Source of the DNA: Verrucomicrobiota bacterium
GTDB lineage: Bacteria > Verrucomicrobiota > Verrucomicrobiia > Opitutales > Opitutaceae
Direction: 5' to 3'
Assembly: GCA_016235555.1 (NCBI GenBank)
Contig: JACRKC010000080.1
Span: forward strand, 1 to 64,000
Length of the DNA stretch: 64,000 nucleotides
The number at the start of each line of letters is the position of its first letter. Position 1 is the stretch's first letter. The notes under the pieces were generated by a model. It did no database searches and was not told the DNA's origin. It saw only the letters and a program-made list of their open reading frames with translations. The translations under genes were made by a program, and so were the position numbers. Below, piece after piece: positions 6,959-16,500 of this stretch.

Positions 6959-8977
6959 CTACGGCACCTCGTAGACTTCGACGATGGCGGTGCCGCCGGC
7001 GCCGTCGGCGGCGCTGACGCGGGCGCTGGATTGGCCGGGGGCGAGCGTGATGAGCAGCACGGCGTCCTTGCTCGTGGCGTTGGCGAGGGCGAAGGCGCCG
7101 ACGGAGGCCTGGGCGGTGGCGAGCGCGGCGTCGCCGCCCCAGTTGTCGTTTTCGGAGATTTTCTGGCCGGTGGCGTTGTTGAAGAGTTCGAGTTTCGGAT
7201 CGGCCATGGTGCCGCCGAGGCCGAAGGCGGAGCCGAGCGTGGGGCCGACGCCGCGCACGAGCAGCGTGCGGGCGGAGGCGCCGCCGATCACGAAGCCGAC
7301 GGCGAGATTGGAGCCGGCGGCGATGTCGGTGAGCGTGGAGAGATTGGTGAGGCGAGGCGTGGTGTCGCCGCGCGCGTTGCCGGAGGCGTCATACATCTCG
7401 GCGATCACGGTGCCGGTGGCGCTGCCCTTGCCGGCGACCTGCACGGTGTAGCCGCCGGAGGCGAGGCCGGGGCCGGCGGGGACGATCGCGGCGTCGAGGC
7501 TGTTGGGCTGGAGGGAAAACGCGCCGACGTTGGCGAACGCGGTGGCGAGCGCGGCGCTGTTGCCCCAGTCGTCGTTGGTGGCGAAGGGTGCGGCCTCGCC
7601 GGCGCGGTTGAGCGAGAGCACAGGATCGGCGAGCACGCCGGCGATGCCGAACGGCGCCTGGCCGAGCGTGGGGCCGACGGCGCGGATGACGAGCGGGAGG
7701 GAGCCGCTCGTGCCGGAGCCGCCGACGGTGGCGCCGATGGTGAGCGCCTTGGCGCCGGAGCCGGCAGTGGTGAGGATGGAGAGGTTGGCGAGACGGCCGA
7801 CCGAAGGGGCGGGGACGCTGGTGACGGTGAGCGCGGCGGCGGTGCTGGTGGTGGAGCCGACGCTGTTGGAGACGACGACGGAGTAGACGCCCGCCTGGGT
7901 GGCGGTGGCGGCGTTGAGAATGAGGGTCGCGCTGGTGGCGTTGGCGAGGGCGGCGCCGTCCTTGCGCCACTGGTAGGTGGGGGCGGGCGCGCCGGTGGCC
8001 GCGACGTTGAACACGACGGTGCTGCCGGCGGCGATCGTTTGCGCGGCGGGCTGGCCGGCGGCGGCGATGGCGGGCACGACGGCGGTGGTGGCGGGCGGGA
8101 GGACGGTGAGCGCGGCGACGGTGGTGGTGACGTTACCGGCGGCGTTGGTGACGGTGGCGGAGTAGGAGCCGGCGTTGGCGGACTGGACGTTGGTGAGGGT
8201 GAGGGTGGCGGCGGTCGCGCCGGGGATGTCGACGCCGTCCTTGCGCCACTGGATCGCCGGGGCGGGCGTGCCGCTCGCGGCGACGGTGAAGGTGACGTTG
8301 CCGCCGGTGAGGACGGACTGCGTTTGCGGTTGGGTGGAAATGCTGGGCGCGACGTTGGCGGGTTGGGTGGTGCCGGGCGCGACAACGATCTCGAAGGTGA
8401 ACAGGCGCGAGGCGAGGCCGGTGGCGGCGGTCGACTGGTAGGCTTGGAAGCTGAGCGAGTAGGTGCCGGCCTGCGTGGGGGTGCCGGCGAGGAAGGGGGT
8501 CGTCGTGGGCACGGAGTTGCCCGGCACGGCGTAGGGATCGCTGGGGTCGAAGATGGTGCCGGAGACGGGGGCTTGCAGGATGCCGGGGGCGCTGAGGGCC
8601 GGGCCGCCTTCGCGGGCGTTGACCGTCACGCCGGGAGGCAACGTGCCGCCGATGCGCCACGAGGCGATGTTGATGGTGTCGGTGACGGTGAACGCGACCG
8701 TGGGCAGGGGGCTGCCGACCCTGGCGCTGAGCGGCCCCGGCATGGAGCTGACGAAATTGGTCGCGCCGGCGAGCGTGTGCAGCGCGCCGAGCGAGGCCGT
8801 GGTGGCGAACGCGGCGCGCAGGACCGCTCCGAGCGGTGAGGTATGGACGAACGATTCGGCGGCGGCGGCGAGGCGGGCGGCCGGGGCGCGTTGCAGCAGG
8901 GTGGCCAGGAGTGCCGCGGCCGGGATCGGGAGACGGAGCCACACGGCGGAGCAGCGGAGGAGATCGGTTGGTTTCAT
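6959..8977 (-). CDS. Secreted protein with two Ig-like and two GPTL-type domains
   Basis: This 672-residue exported protein has an N-terminal hydrophobic segment (LPIPAAALLATLL). Residues about 75-200 form an Ig-fold region rich in putative cadherin/He_PIG-like patterns (LPPGVTVNAREGG, FLAGTPTQAGTYSLSF). Two Ig-like repeats follow, each with QWRKDG near the centre and AGxYSxxVxNxxG at the end (about 215-300 and 305-390). Two GPTL-type domains close the protein (about 395-535 and 540-672), with LVIRAVGPTL, LLVRGVGPTL, NDDWGN and NDNWGG. No catalytic residues are evident, so an adhesive or surface role is inferred. The start is an ATG with no clear ribosome binding site. Confidence 0.85.
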   Translation of the reverse strand: MKPTDLLRCSAVWLRLPIPAAALLATLLQRAPAARLAAAAESFVHTSPLGAVLRAAFATTASLGALHTLAGATNFVSSMPGPLSARVGSPLPTVAFTVTDTINIASWRIGGTLPPGVTVNAREGGPALSAPGILQAPVSGTIFDPSDPYAVPGNSVPTTTPFLAGTPTQAGTYSLSFQAYQSTAATGLASRLFTFEIVVAPGTTQPANVAPSISTQPQTQSVLTGGNVTFTVAASGTPAPAIQWRKDGVDIPGATAATLTLTNVQSANAGSYSATVTNAAGNVTTTVAALTVLPPATTAVVPAIAAAGQPAAQTIAAGSTVVFNVAATGAPAPTYQWRKDGAALANATSATLILNAATATQAGVYSVVVSNSVGSTTSTAAALTVTSVPAPSVGRLANLSILTTAGSGAKALTIGATVGGSGTSGSLPLVIRAVGPTLGQAPFGIAGVLADPVLSLNRAGEAAPFATNDDWGNSAALATAFANVGAFSLQPNSLDAAIVPAGPGLASGGYTVQVAGKGSATGTVIAEMYDASGNARGDTTPRLTNLSTLTDIAAGSNLAVGFVIGGASARTLLVRGVGPTLGSAFGLGGTMADPKLELFNNATGQKISENDNWGGDAALATAQASVGAFALANATSKDAVLLITLAPGQSSARVSAADGAGGTAIVEVYEVP

Positions 8978-9024
8978 GATGGGAGCGGGTTGGTGTCAGT
9001 GGGAAGGGAAACCGGCGCCGGGCG

Positions 9025-10458
9025 TCAGCGCGCGTGGCGGGCGATGGACCAGAGGAAGTCGACTTGCAGGGTGCCGACGAACTGTGGGTCGATGAGGTCG
9101 ACGTAGCGCGCGCCGCTAAGGCGGGGCGCGGTGGCGAGCTTCCGGGGATTGTAGTTGGCGCGGGCGTGACAGCTCATGCAGCTCGTCTGGATGCCGACGT
9201 TGTTGGGCGCGGGGCGGCCGTCGGGTCCGATGGAGGAAAGGGAGTCGGGCAGCTGGGAAGGCGTGAACGCGGCCTCGATCCACGGGTTGTAGGCATAGAC
9301 GGGAGAGCCGCGGTTTTCGCCGCCGGTGTAGGGCTGGTCAGGTGACAGCAGCGCGTAGCCGAGTGACATGGCGTAGGAGCGGGCGGCGCCGCGCAGCTCG
9401 GTGGGGCGCAGCGCGGCGATCTCGCGCGAACTGGGGGCGGGCGGGGAGTCGGGCGCGGGCGTCCACCAAAACGTCTGCCAGGTCCAGCGGGCGATTTCGC
9501 GGGTGGAGACGTGCATCGCGACGAGGATCGCGGGATCGCCGGCGCGAGCGTCGGTGGCGGGTTTCTCGAGGTTGAGCGACGCAGCATCGCCGGCCGAGAG
9601 CCGGTAGTGGATCAGGGCGGACACGGGGTAGGTGGTGGCTTCGGTGCGGCTGGAGCCGTCGGTCGCGGCGATCGAGTCGATGTCGCCGACACCGTGGCCG
9701 CCGCCGAAAACATCGATCCAAACGCACCCGGGCCAGTCGGCCGGGGCAAACGGCCGGGGCGTGGTGGGCGGGCCGGTCCAGACCGGCAGGCGGTGGTAGC
9801 GCCCGTCGATGAGAGTGCGCGCAGCGAGCACCTGGAAAACCGGCTTCACCACGATCGCATGGGCGGGAAATGGGGGAATCTGGGTTGCACCGGCGGCCAG
9901 CAGCACATCGAGGGTGGCGGCGCTGAGCAGCTGTTGGGACTGGATGTGCGCCGCGGCGGCCGGATCGAACTTGGTGAATCCAACGATGCGTGAGACCGGA
10001 AGCCCGGGGGCAACACGATCGAGTTTCGCGGGGGGTTCGGCCAGCTGCGCGAGCTGACGGAGCGGTGCGAGCAGACGCTGCTCCGCGGTCGCAGCAACGC
10101 CGGCGGGGGTGGCGCCGGCGAGTTCGTCGGGGGTATGCCAGGTTTCGAAGACGCGCAGTTTGGTGCCGCCGTAAGTCTGCGCGGTCTCGGCGGTGACGGC
10201 GGTCCACAGGCCCCAGCCGTGGGCGTGGATTTTTTCAAACGCGACGGCCGCCGCCGCAGTGTCGTCGCTGCGGGACAGCGCGGTGATCCAGCGGGTGAGC
10301 GTGGCCTCGCTTTCGGGGAATTGGAAACCGGGGATCGCGTGAGACCCAACCGGCTCGGGTGCGACGTTGCCGCCATGCGCGGTGGCAGCGGCTGACAGCG
10401 GCCCGATCAGGACCGCAGCGCACAGAAGGCCGGGATAGCGAGGCGCGAGTCGAACCAC
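9025..10458 (-). CDS. Secreted single-haem c-type cytochrome-like protein
   Basis: This 477-residue protein has a signal peptide (AAVLIGPLSAAATA) and one CXXCH motif near the C-terminus (SCMSCHARANYNPRK), so it should bind one covalent haem c in the periplasm. Before the haem site there are aromatic-rich segments (WPGCVWIDVFGGGHG, RWTWQTFWWTPAP, YALLSPDQPYTGG) that I cannot assign to a named family. No partner dehydrogenase lies next to it; neighbours are an Ig-domain protein and the kinase operon, both on the same strand. Electron transfer or redox sensing is inferred from the haem motif only. The roughly 110-bp gap upstream holds a 7-bp inverted repeat (CGGTAAC/GTTACCG at 10501-10520) without a T-tract. 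Confidence 0.75.
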   Translation of the reverse strand: MVRLAPRYPGLLCAAVLIGPLSAAATAHGGNVAPEPVGSHAIPGFQFPESEATLTRWITALSRSDDTAAAAVAFEKIHAHGWGLWTAVTAETAQTYGGTKLRVFETWHTPDELAGATPAGVAATAEQRLLAPLRQLAQLAEPPAKLDRVAPGLPVSRIVGFTKFDPAAAAHIQSQQLLSAATLDVLLAAGATQIPPFPAHAIVVKPVFQVLAARTLIDGRYHRLPVWTGPPTTPRPFAPADWPGCVWIDVFGGGHGVGDIDSIAATDGSSRTEATTYPVSALIHYRLSAGDAASLNLEKPATDARAGDPAILVAMHVSTREIARWTWQTFWWTPAPDSPPAPSSREIAALRPTELRGAARSYAMSLGYALLSPDQPYTGGENRGSPVYAYNPWIEAAFTPSQLPDSLSSIGPDGRPAPNNVGIQTSCMSCHARANYNPRKLATAPRLSGARYVDLIDPQFVGTLQVDFLWSIARHAR

Positions 10459-10569
10459 GGGCTCATTTTACGCCGGGCGGGGCGATCGGAAAGTCGCGGA
10501 CGGTAACGGGGCTGTTACCGCGACCGCGCGGTCCGGCGGAGAAAGCGATTTCGCCCGGCGAGTGAATCT

Positions 10570-13569
10570 TCAGAACAGCGGGGCGTTGTGCTTCGGGTCG
10601 GTGAGCAGGGCGATGAATCCGGGGTGATTCCGCAGCGGGAAAAACGCCGCGTGGTGCCGCATGACGAAGACGTTAACGATCCGGGCCTCGTCGTTCCAGT
10701 TGTGATAGTAGACGACACCGAGCAGCCGGGCGTAGTCCTGCACGGCGCCGGCAAGGTCGCCGGTCCAGCTCTTCGCGAGCGCGAGATTGATGCGATAAAC
10801 GGGCCCGTTCCAAGGATCGAGCGACTCGGGCGCCAGTTCGACTGCTTTGGCCGCGCAACGCAGTGCCTCGTCGCGGTGACCGAGGAGCGCTTCCGCCACG
10901 CCGAGCCGCGCCCACGGGCCGGGCTTGGCGGGATCGGCGGTGACGTAGCCGCGCTGTTGCTCGGCGATTGATTGCGCGAGTTCGCGGGCGGCGGGCCAGT
11001 CGCCGTTCGCGGCGAGCGCGCACGCCTCGAACAGCCGGTAACCGCGGGCCGCGCCCTCCAACGTTCCGCCGGTCATCAGTTCCAACTCGCGCAGGTAGCC
11101 CGGCGCGGTCTCGTGCAATAACGCCGGACGATCCAGCGTCCCATGGCGAAGCACGGCGAGCAGCCCCTGGCTGAACGGAACCTTCCGTCCCAGCGCCTCC
11201 GCGCGCCGCAGCGCGCTCTCCGCGTCGTCGTAACGCCGGCCCGAGAGCGCGAGGTGGTAGAGTTCCTCGGCGTATTCCGGATTGCCCGGGTCCATGCGTT
11301 CGACGGCGCGCAACGCCTGCCACGCTTCGGTCCAGCGGCCTTGCCGGCGGTGCAGCACCGCGAGGGCGTAGCGCGGGCCGGGGGAGTTCGGGGCCGCCGC
11401 GGTGGCGCGCTGAAACTCCTGCTCGGCCCGGGCATAGTCGTGCCGCCCGAAGTAGTGCACGTAACCCCGCATCAGCGGCAGCTCGGGGGCGTCGGGAATC
11501 AGCCGGCCCGCGCGGTCGATGGCGTCTTGCGCGCCCGCGAGGCGGCCCTCGGCCTGCTTCGCGCCGGAGAAGACGAGGAACGCGCGCACCCGGGCGAGCC
11601 TGGCCCACGCGAGCCCGAAGTCGGGATCGAGCGTGACGGCGCGCTCGAGCAACTGCTCCTGCTCGGCCAGCATGGCCGGGCCGGTGCCGCGGCGGTTTTC
11701 GAGGTCGCGGGCCTTGAGGTAGGCGTCGTAGGCATCCGGTTGGCGCGTGGGCAGGCGTTGCAGCACCTGTCTTTCCGCGGGGGCAATCGCAGCGGAGAGC
11801 TTCCCGGCGATCTCGGTCGCGATGGTCGTCTGGATTGCGAACACGTCCTTCATGTCGCGCTCCAATCTCCAGGCCGAGACCTGCTCCCCGCCCGGGGGGC
11901 GGATGAGCTTGCCCGTCACAAGCACGGTCGCGCCGGCGCGGCGCACGCTGCCTTCGAGCAGAAAGGCCACATTGAGTTCCCGGGCGATCTCATGGAGGGG
12001 TTGCTTGCTGTCGCGGTAGCGTTCGACGGAAGTCCGCGAGATCACGCGCAGCTGCCGGATCACGCCGAGGCTGGTCAGGACATCCTCGTGGACACCGTCG
12101 GCGAAGAAACGGGTGTCGGCGTCGCCGTTGAGATTGGCGAACGGCAGGACTGCGATCGAGCGCGGGTCGGGGGCGGCGGGAGTGGCGTCGCCGACGGGAG
12201 CGGCGCGGCGTCCCAGGTGCCAGGCGCCCACGGTGCCGATGAGGACGAGCAGCGCGGCGAACGCGGCGGTGATGAGGCCGGTGCGGTGGCGGCGGCAGAA
12301 CTTGGCGACACGGTAGCCGATGCTGGGTGGCCGGGCGACGATGGGCTCGTGCGCGAGGTGGCGGCGGAGATCGGCGGCGAGGGCGTTGGCGGTTTCGTAG
12401 CGACGGGCGCGGTCTTTTTCGAGGCAGCGCATGACGATCCAGTCGAGGTCGCCGCGCAGTTCGTCGGCGGCAGGTAACTGTGGGAGGGGCTTTGTGCCCC
12501 GAGTGATTGACGCTTCCACCGCGTCGGGGCGTAAAGCCCCTCCCACAGCTCGGGTGCGAGCGAGCGTGGCGACGCGCGTCGACGGTCGCGGTGGCTCGAT
12601 CTCGCGGATGATGCGGCGGATCTCGTCGACGCCGCCGGCGAGCAGCGTCTTCGGATCGAAGGGCGGGGCGCCGGTGAGCAACTCGTAGAGGAGGACGCCG
12701 AGCGAGTAGATGTCGGAGCGCGTGTCGATATCGACGCTGCTCAGATCGGCCTGCTCGGGGCTCATGTAGGTCGGCGTGCCGATGAACTGCTGGAAGGCGG
12801 TGAAGAGTGTCTTGTCCGTGAGCGGGCCCTGGGTGGCCTTGGCGATGCCGAAGTCGATCACCTTGGGGGTGGCGACGCCGTCGTTGACGGTGACGAGGAT
12901 GTTCGACGGCTTGAGGTCGCGGTGGACGATGCCCTTCTGGTGCGCGTGCTGCACGGCCGAGCAGACGGCGATGAACAACTCAAGACGCTGGGTGGGGGTG
13001 AGCTTCGCCTCGTCGCAGTAGCGCGTGATCGGCAGACCGCGCACCAGCTCCATCACGAAAAACGGCCGGCCGGCCAGATGTGGCACGGGTCTCCCGGCCC
13101 GTGGTTCGGAATCATGGGTCGGGAGACCCATGCCACCGGTGGCGCCACCGTCGAACACTTTCGCGATGTTGGGATGATCCATCAGCGCGAGGGCCTGGCG
13201 CTCGGCCTCGAAACGCGCGATCACTTCGCGCGTGTCCATGCCGAGCTTGATCACTTTCAGCGCGACGCGGCGGCGGACGGGCTCGCTTTGCTCGGCCATC
13301 CACACGACGCCGCAGCCGCCCTCGCCGATTTTCTCGAGGAGCTTGTAGCGGCCGATCACGTCGCTGGGCTTTTCTTCGGGCGGGCTGGCGGGGAGGGCGC
13401 GGGTGGCGAGCGGCTCGCGGAGAAAACTGTTCGCTTCGTCGTGGGCGTGCAGGAGCGCCTCGATCCGGGCGCGGAGCGCGGCATCGTCGCCGCAAGCCGT
13501 CCGCAAAAACGCCTCGCGCTCCGCCACCGGACGCGCCAGTGCCTGCTCGAACACGGTGTCTTCGCTCAT
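10570..13569 (-). CDS. Membrane Ser/Thr protein kinase with TolB-like and TPR domains
   Basis: This 999-residue kinase has a 70-residue N-terminal helix region, a PknB-type kinase domain (about 74-400), one membrane segment (about 425-445), a TolB-like domain found with such kinases (RSIAVLPFANLNGDADTRFF, about 460-590) and TPRs to the end. Catalytic features are present: IGEGGCGVVW, Lys105 in VALKVIKLG, HRDLKPSN, DFGIAK and GTPTYMSPEQA. Start: the ATG at 13569 aligns with the paralog's N-terminus, although a GTG at 13578 overlaps the upstream TGA and could also serve. Two REP pairs are inserted in frame, at 13080-13136 (residues about 144-163, beta4-beta5 loop) and 12479-12548 (about 341-364, loop after helix G). 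The kinase core is otherwise intact, so it is probably active. Confidence 0.9.
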   Translation of the reverse strand: MSEDTVFEQALARPVAEREAFLRTACGDDAALRARIEALLHAHDEANSFLREPLATRALPASPPEEKPSDVIGRYKLLEKIGEGGCGVVWMAEQSEPVRRRVALKVIKLGMDTREVIARFEAERQALALMDHPNIAKVFDGGATGGMGLPTHDSEPRAGRPVPHLAGRPFFVMELVRGLPITRYCDEAKLTPTQRLELFIAVCSAVQHAHQKGIVHRDLKPSNILVTVNDGVATPKVIDFGIAKATQGPLTDKTLFTAFQQFIGTPTYMSPEQADLSSVDIDTRSDIYSLGVLLYELLTGAPPFDPKTLLAGGVDEIRRIIREIEPPRPSTRVATLARTRAVGGALRPDAVEASITRGTKPLPQLPAADELRGDLDWIVMRCLEKDRARRYETANALAADLRRHLAHEPIVARPPSIGYRVAKFCRRHRTGLITAAFAALLVLIGTVGAWHLGRRAAPVGDATPAAPDPRSIAVLPFANLNGDADTRFFADGVHEDVLTSLGVIRQLRVISRTSVERYRDSKQPLHEIARELNVAFLLEGSVRRAGATVLVTGKLIRPPGGEQVSAWRLERDMKDVFAIQTTIATEIAGKLSAAIAPAERQVLQRLPTRQPDAYDAYLKARDLENRRGTGPAMLAEQEQLLERAVTLDPDFGLAWARLARVRAFLVFSGAKQAEGRLAGAQDAIDRAGRLIPDAPELPLMRGYVHYFGRHDYARAEQEFQRATAAAPNSPGPRYALAVLHRRQGRWTEAWQALRAVERMDPGNPEYAEELYHLALSGRRYDDAESALRRAEALGRKVPFSQGLLAVLRHGTLDRPALLHETAPGYLRELELMTGGTLEGAARGYRLFEACALAANGDWPAARELAQSIAEQQRGYVTADPAKPGPWARLGVAEALLGHRDEALRCAAKAVELAPESLDPWNGPVYRINLALAKSWTGDLAGAVQDYARLLGVVYYHNWNDEARIVNVFVMRHHAAFFPLRNHPGFIALLTDPKHNAPLF
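12479..12548. repeat. REP pair inside the TPR-kinase coding sequence
   Basis: Two 25-bp arms (12479-12503 and 12524-12548) are inverted copies with two differences. Both begin CTGTGGGAGGGGCTTT and form a GGGGC/GCCCC hairpin, and both differences fall in its loop. A lone arm of the same family is at 63556-63579. The element is read through as about 23 residues (TRAVGGALRPDAVEASITRG plus KPLPQL nearby) in the kinase C-lobe linker before RGDLDWIVM. Confidence 0.75.
13080..13136. repeat. REP pair inside the kinase catalytic domain, 57 bp
   Basis: Arms 13080-13103 and 13113-13136 are inverted copies of GTGGCACGGGTCTCCC-type sequence, each with the GTGG foot followed by a hairpin. The right arm has T-A where the left has C-G in the stem. 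The element is exactly 57 bp, or 19 codons. The paralogous kinase at 13575-17033 has GGATESGRPYFV where this one has GGAT, 21 residues, then GRPFFV: 19 residues more. The same family occurs intergenically at 62690-62745. Confidence 0.8.
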
Positions 13570-13574
13570 CGGGT

Positions 13575-16500
13575 TCACTGCGCTCGTCCCTTTTTCTCCG
13601 CCGCCTCAATCTCCGCCCACGAGGGTGCGCGCCAGAGGTGCAGCGTGCCCGGCGAGCTCACGCCGCCGAGGCTGTTGCCGTCCGGTGAAAAGGCCGCCTG
13701 ATACAGGAATTCGGTCACTGGCAGCGCCAGCAAAGGCTCCCAGTTTCCCACGTCCCAAAGCCGCATCCCTTCCCGGCCCTGACCGGCGGTCGCCAGCCGC
13801 CGATTATCGCGGGAGAAAGCGACCGCGCCGACGTTGCTCGCGTAGCCGTCCAACTTAGCCAGCAGCTGGTGGCTGCGCGCGTCGCGAATCTGCGCGTAGT
13901 TGTTCATGCTGGCCATCGCGAGAAGACTTCCATCGGAAGAGTGCTCCAGGTCGCTCAGTCGTTGCACGTCGACCTGCGTTTCCGTCAGCCGGCCGGAATC
14001 CAGCTCGAGGCGCGCCAAACTGCCACTGGGATTGCTAAGCAGAAATTCTTTTTCGTTGGTGGAAAGTGCCACCGAGCCGGCGCCGGCGATTTCCAACCAC
14101 CCCACATTTTCCAGCGGCCACGAACGTCCCGCTGCATTGCGCTCCAAGTCCCATTCCTGAATCGACGCGCGGCGATCGGATATCTGCACTATCAGCAACA
14201 GCCGCGTGCCGTGGTCGAGAAACACCTTGGGAATGGCCACCGGCGCGCCGGTCGCCAGTGTCCGCCACAACGCCCGCCGCTCCCAGTCCCAGACCTCCAC
14301 CTGACCATTCGGCGTCGTCACGGCGATGCGTGGAGCATCCAGCGCCATCACCGCTGGGAGGGCGTTGTTGCCGAGTCGTCGCGGTCCGTTCTCCCGCTGC
14401 CACGTGGCGCCAAGGGACAGCAGCACTTCCGTCGTGCCGAAATCGCGCCCACGGCGCCGGGTGATTTCACCGGTGTCACTGATTGCGATCACGGACTGAC
14501 CCTCCTCGGCGAACCGCCATTTTTGGATTTGTTCGGGCAGCGTAGTCCGCGCGGTGGCGGCGCGAGTGCCAGTGAGGTCCCACGCGAATACGGTGCCGTC
14601 CCGGGCACCGCTAAAGAGCGTCAGGCCCCCGGGCGCGAGCGCCACCGAATAGATAGGTCGCTCGTGGCCACGCAGGGTGCGGGCTATCTGCCTCGTGCGC
14701 ATGTCCCACAGCCGGATGGTTTGGTCCGTGCTTCCGCTCACGAGCAGGTTTCCGTCTGGCGAAAACCGGAGGGCAAAGATGCCTGCATGGTGGCCGCGCA
14801 ACTCACCGATTCGCTCGCCGGTCGCACCGTCCCAGAGCCAGAGGTCGGCTTTTGAGTCACCCCCGACGGTCACGACAACGCCGCCATCGGGCGAAATCGC
14901 GCACGGGGCGACCCCCACCACGCCAATCGACTCGGCCCAACGGGTTGTGCCCCGTTCGAGGTCAACAAACGAAAGACGTGACTGGAGGCCGTCCTGCTGA
15001 AGAACGGCGGCGTGGCTAAGATCAGGCGTGACCGCGACCGCCCGCTGGTTGTTCAAATCACTCGTGGGTGTAGGGCCTTCGAGCTGCTGGCCATCCGCGA
15101 CGCGCCAGCGGATCCACTGCGCCGTGGCCTGTTCGCCGGTGACGATCAGCAACGTGGCCCCATCGCCGGAAAAGAAACACTCGCGAAAGATTCCAGGCAG
15201 GCGCCATTCACCGATCTGCTGACGAGTCGCGACGTTCCAGAGAATTAACCGGCCCTGTCTCACGGGCACAATGGCCAATACTGGCGCGCGCGGGGAAAAG
15301 ACCGCTCGCCGGAGCTTTCCCTCCACCGGCGCGGGAATCTCCGTCCTCGTGCGGAGATTCCAAAGCGAAAAATTGGACCCATCGAAGCCCAGCACGTTGC
15401 CACTTCCATCGCCCACCGCCATCGATAGCCAGTCGCCATCGCCCGAGATCGAGAGTGAACCGACCACGTCTGGTTTCTGGCATAGCACGAACGCAGCATC
15501 GCTCTGGCACTGCTGCCACAGGTAACGCCATTCCCAACCGCGCAGGTCGGCCTCGCCGGATTTGGGCCGGTGGCGGTCGAGCAGCTCGCGGGCACGGCCG
15601 AGGTTGTCGATGGCCAAGGCCTGTTGGGCGAGATTCATGTCGGCGGCATAGCCGCGACGGAGTGCGGCGCGTTCGGCGGCTTCGGCGCGCTGGCGTTGCG
15701 CCGACTCGACGGTGCGCAGGCGCGATTGCTCGCGCTCCGCGCGCGTGGCGCGGACGGCCTGCCAGGCGCTCGCGGCGACGCCGAGGAGCAGCGTCGCGAC
15801 GATGGCGGCGGCGGACGCGAAAGCCACGCGGTGGCGGCGGACAAGTTTTTGCACCGTGTAGGCCGCGCTCGGCGGGCGGGCGAGGATGGGCTCGTGCGCG
15901 AGATGGCGCTGGATGTCGGCGGCGAAGGCGCTCGCGCTTTCGTAGCGGCGCGTGCGGTTTTTCTCGAGCGCCTTCATCACGATCCAGTCGAGATCGCCGG
16001 CGAGGTCGGAGTCGTGGCTGCGGCGTCCCGCCGCAGATTCCTTGGAGGCACTGAGGCGGGACGCCTCAGCCACGTTGAGTGTGCGCACCCGCGTGGATGG
16101 CCGCGGCGGCTCGACTTCGCGGATGATGCGGCGGATTTCGTCGAGGCCGGAGGAAGCGAGCGTTTTCGGATCGAAGAGCGGCTGGCCGGTGAGCAGCTCG
16201 TAAAGGAGGACGCCGAGCGAGTAGATGTCGCTGCGGGTATCGACATCGAGCGCGTTGAACTCGGCCTGCTCCGGACTCATGTAGGCCGGCGTGCCGATGA
16301 ACTGGGCGAAGGCGGTGTAAACGGTATTGTCGGTGAGCCGCCCCTGCGTGGCCTTCGCGATGCCGAAATCGATCACCTTGGGCACGGCCACATCGTCGTG
16401 GAGCGTGACGAGGATGTTGGAGGGCTTGATGTCACGGTGGATGATGCCCTTTTGGTGCGCGTGCTGGATCGCGTGGCAGACATCGATGAAAAGATCGAGG

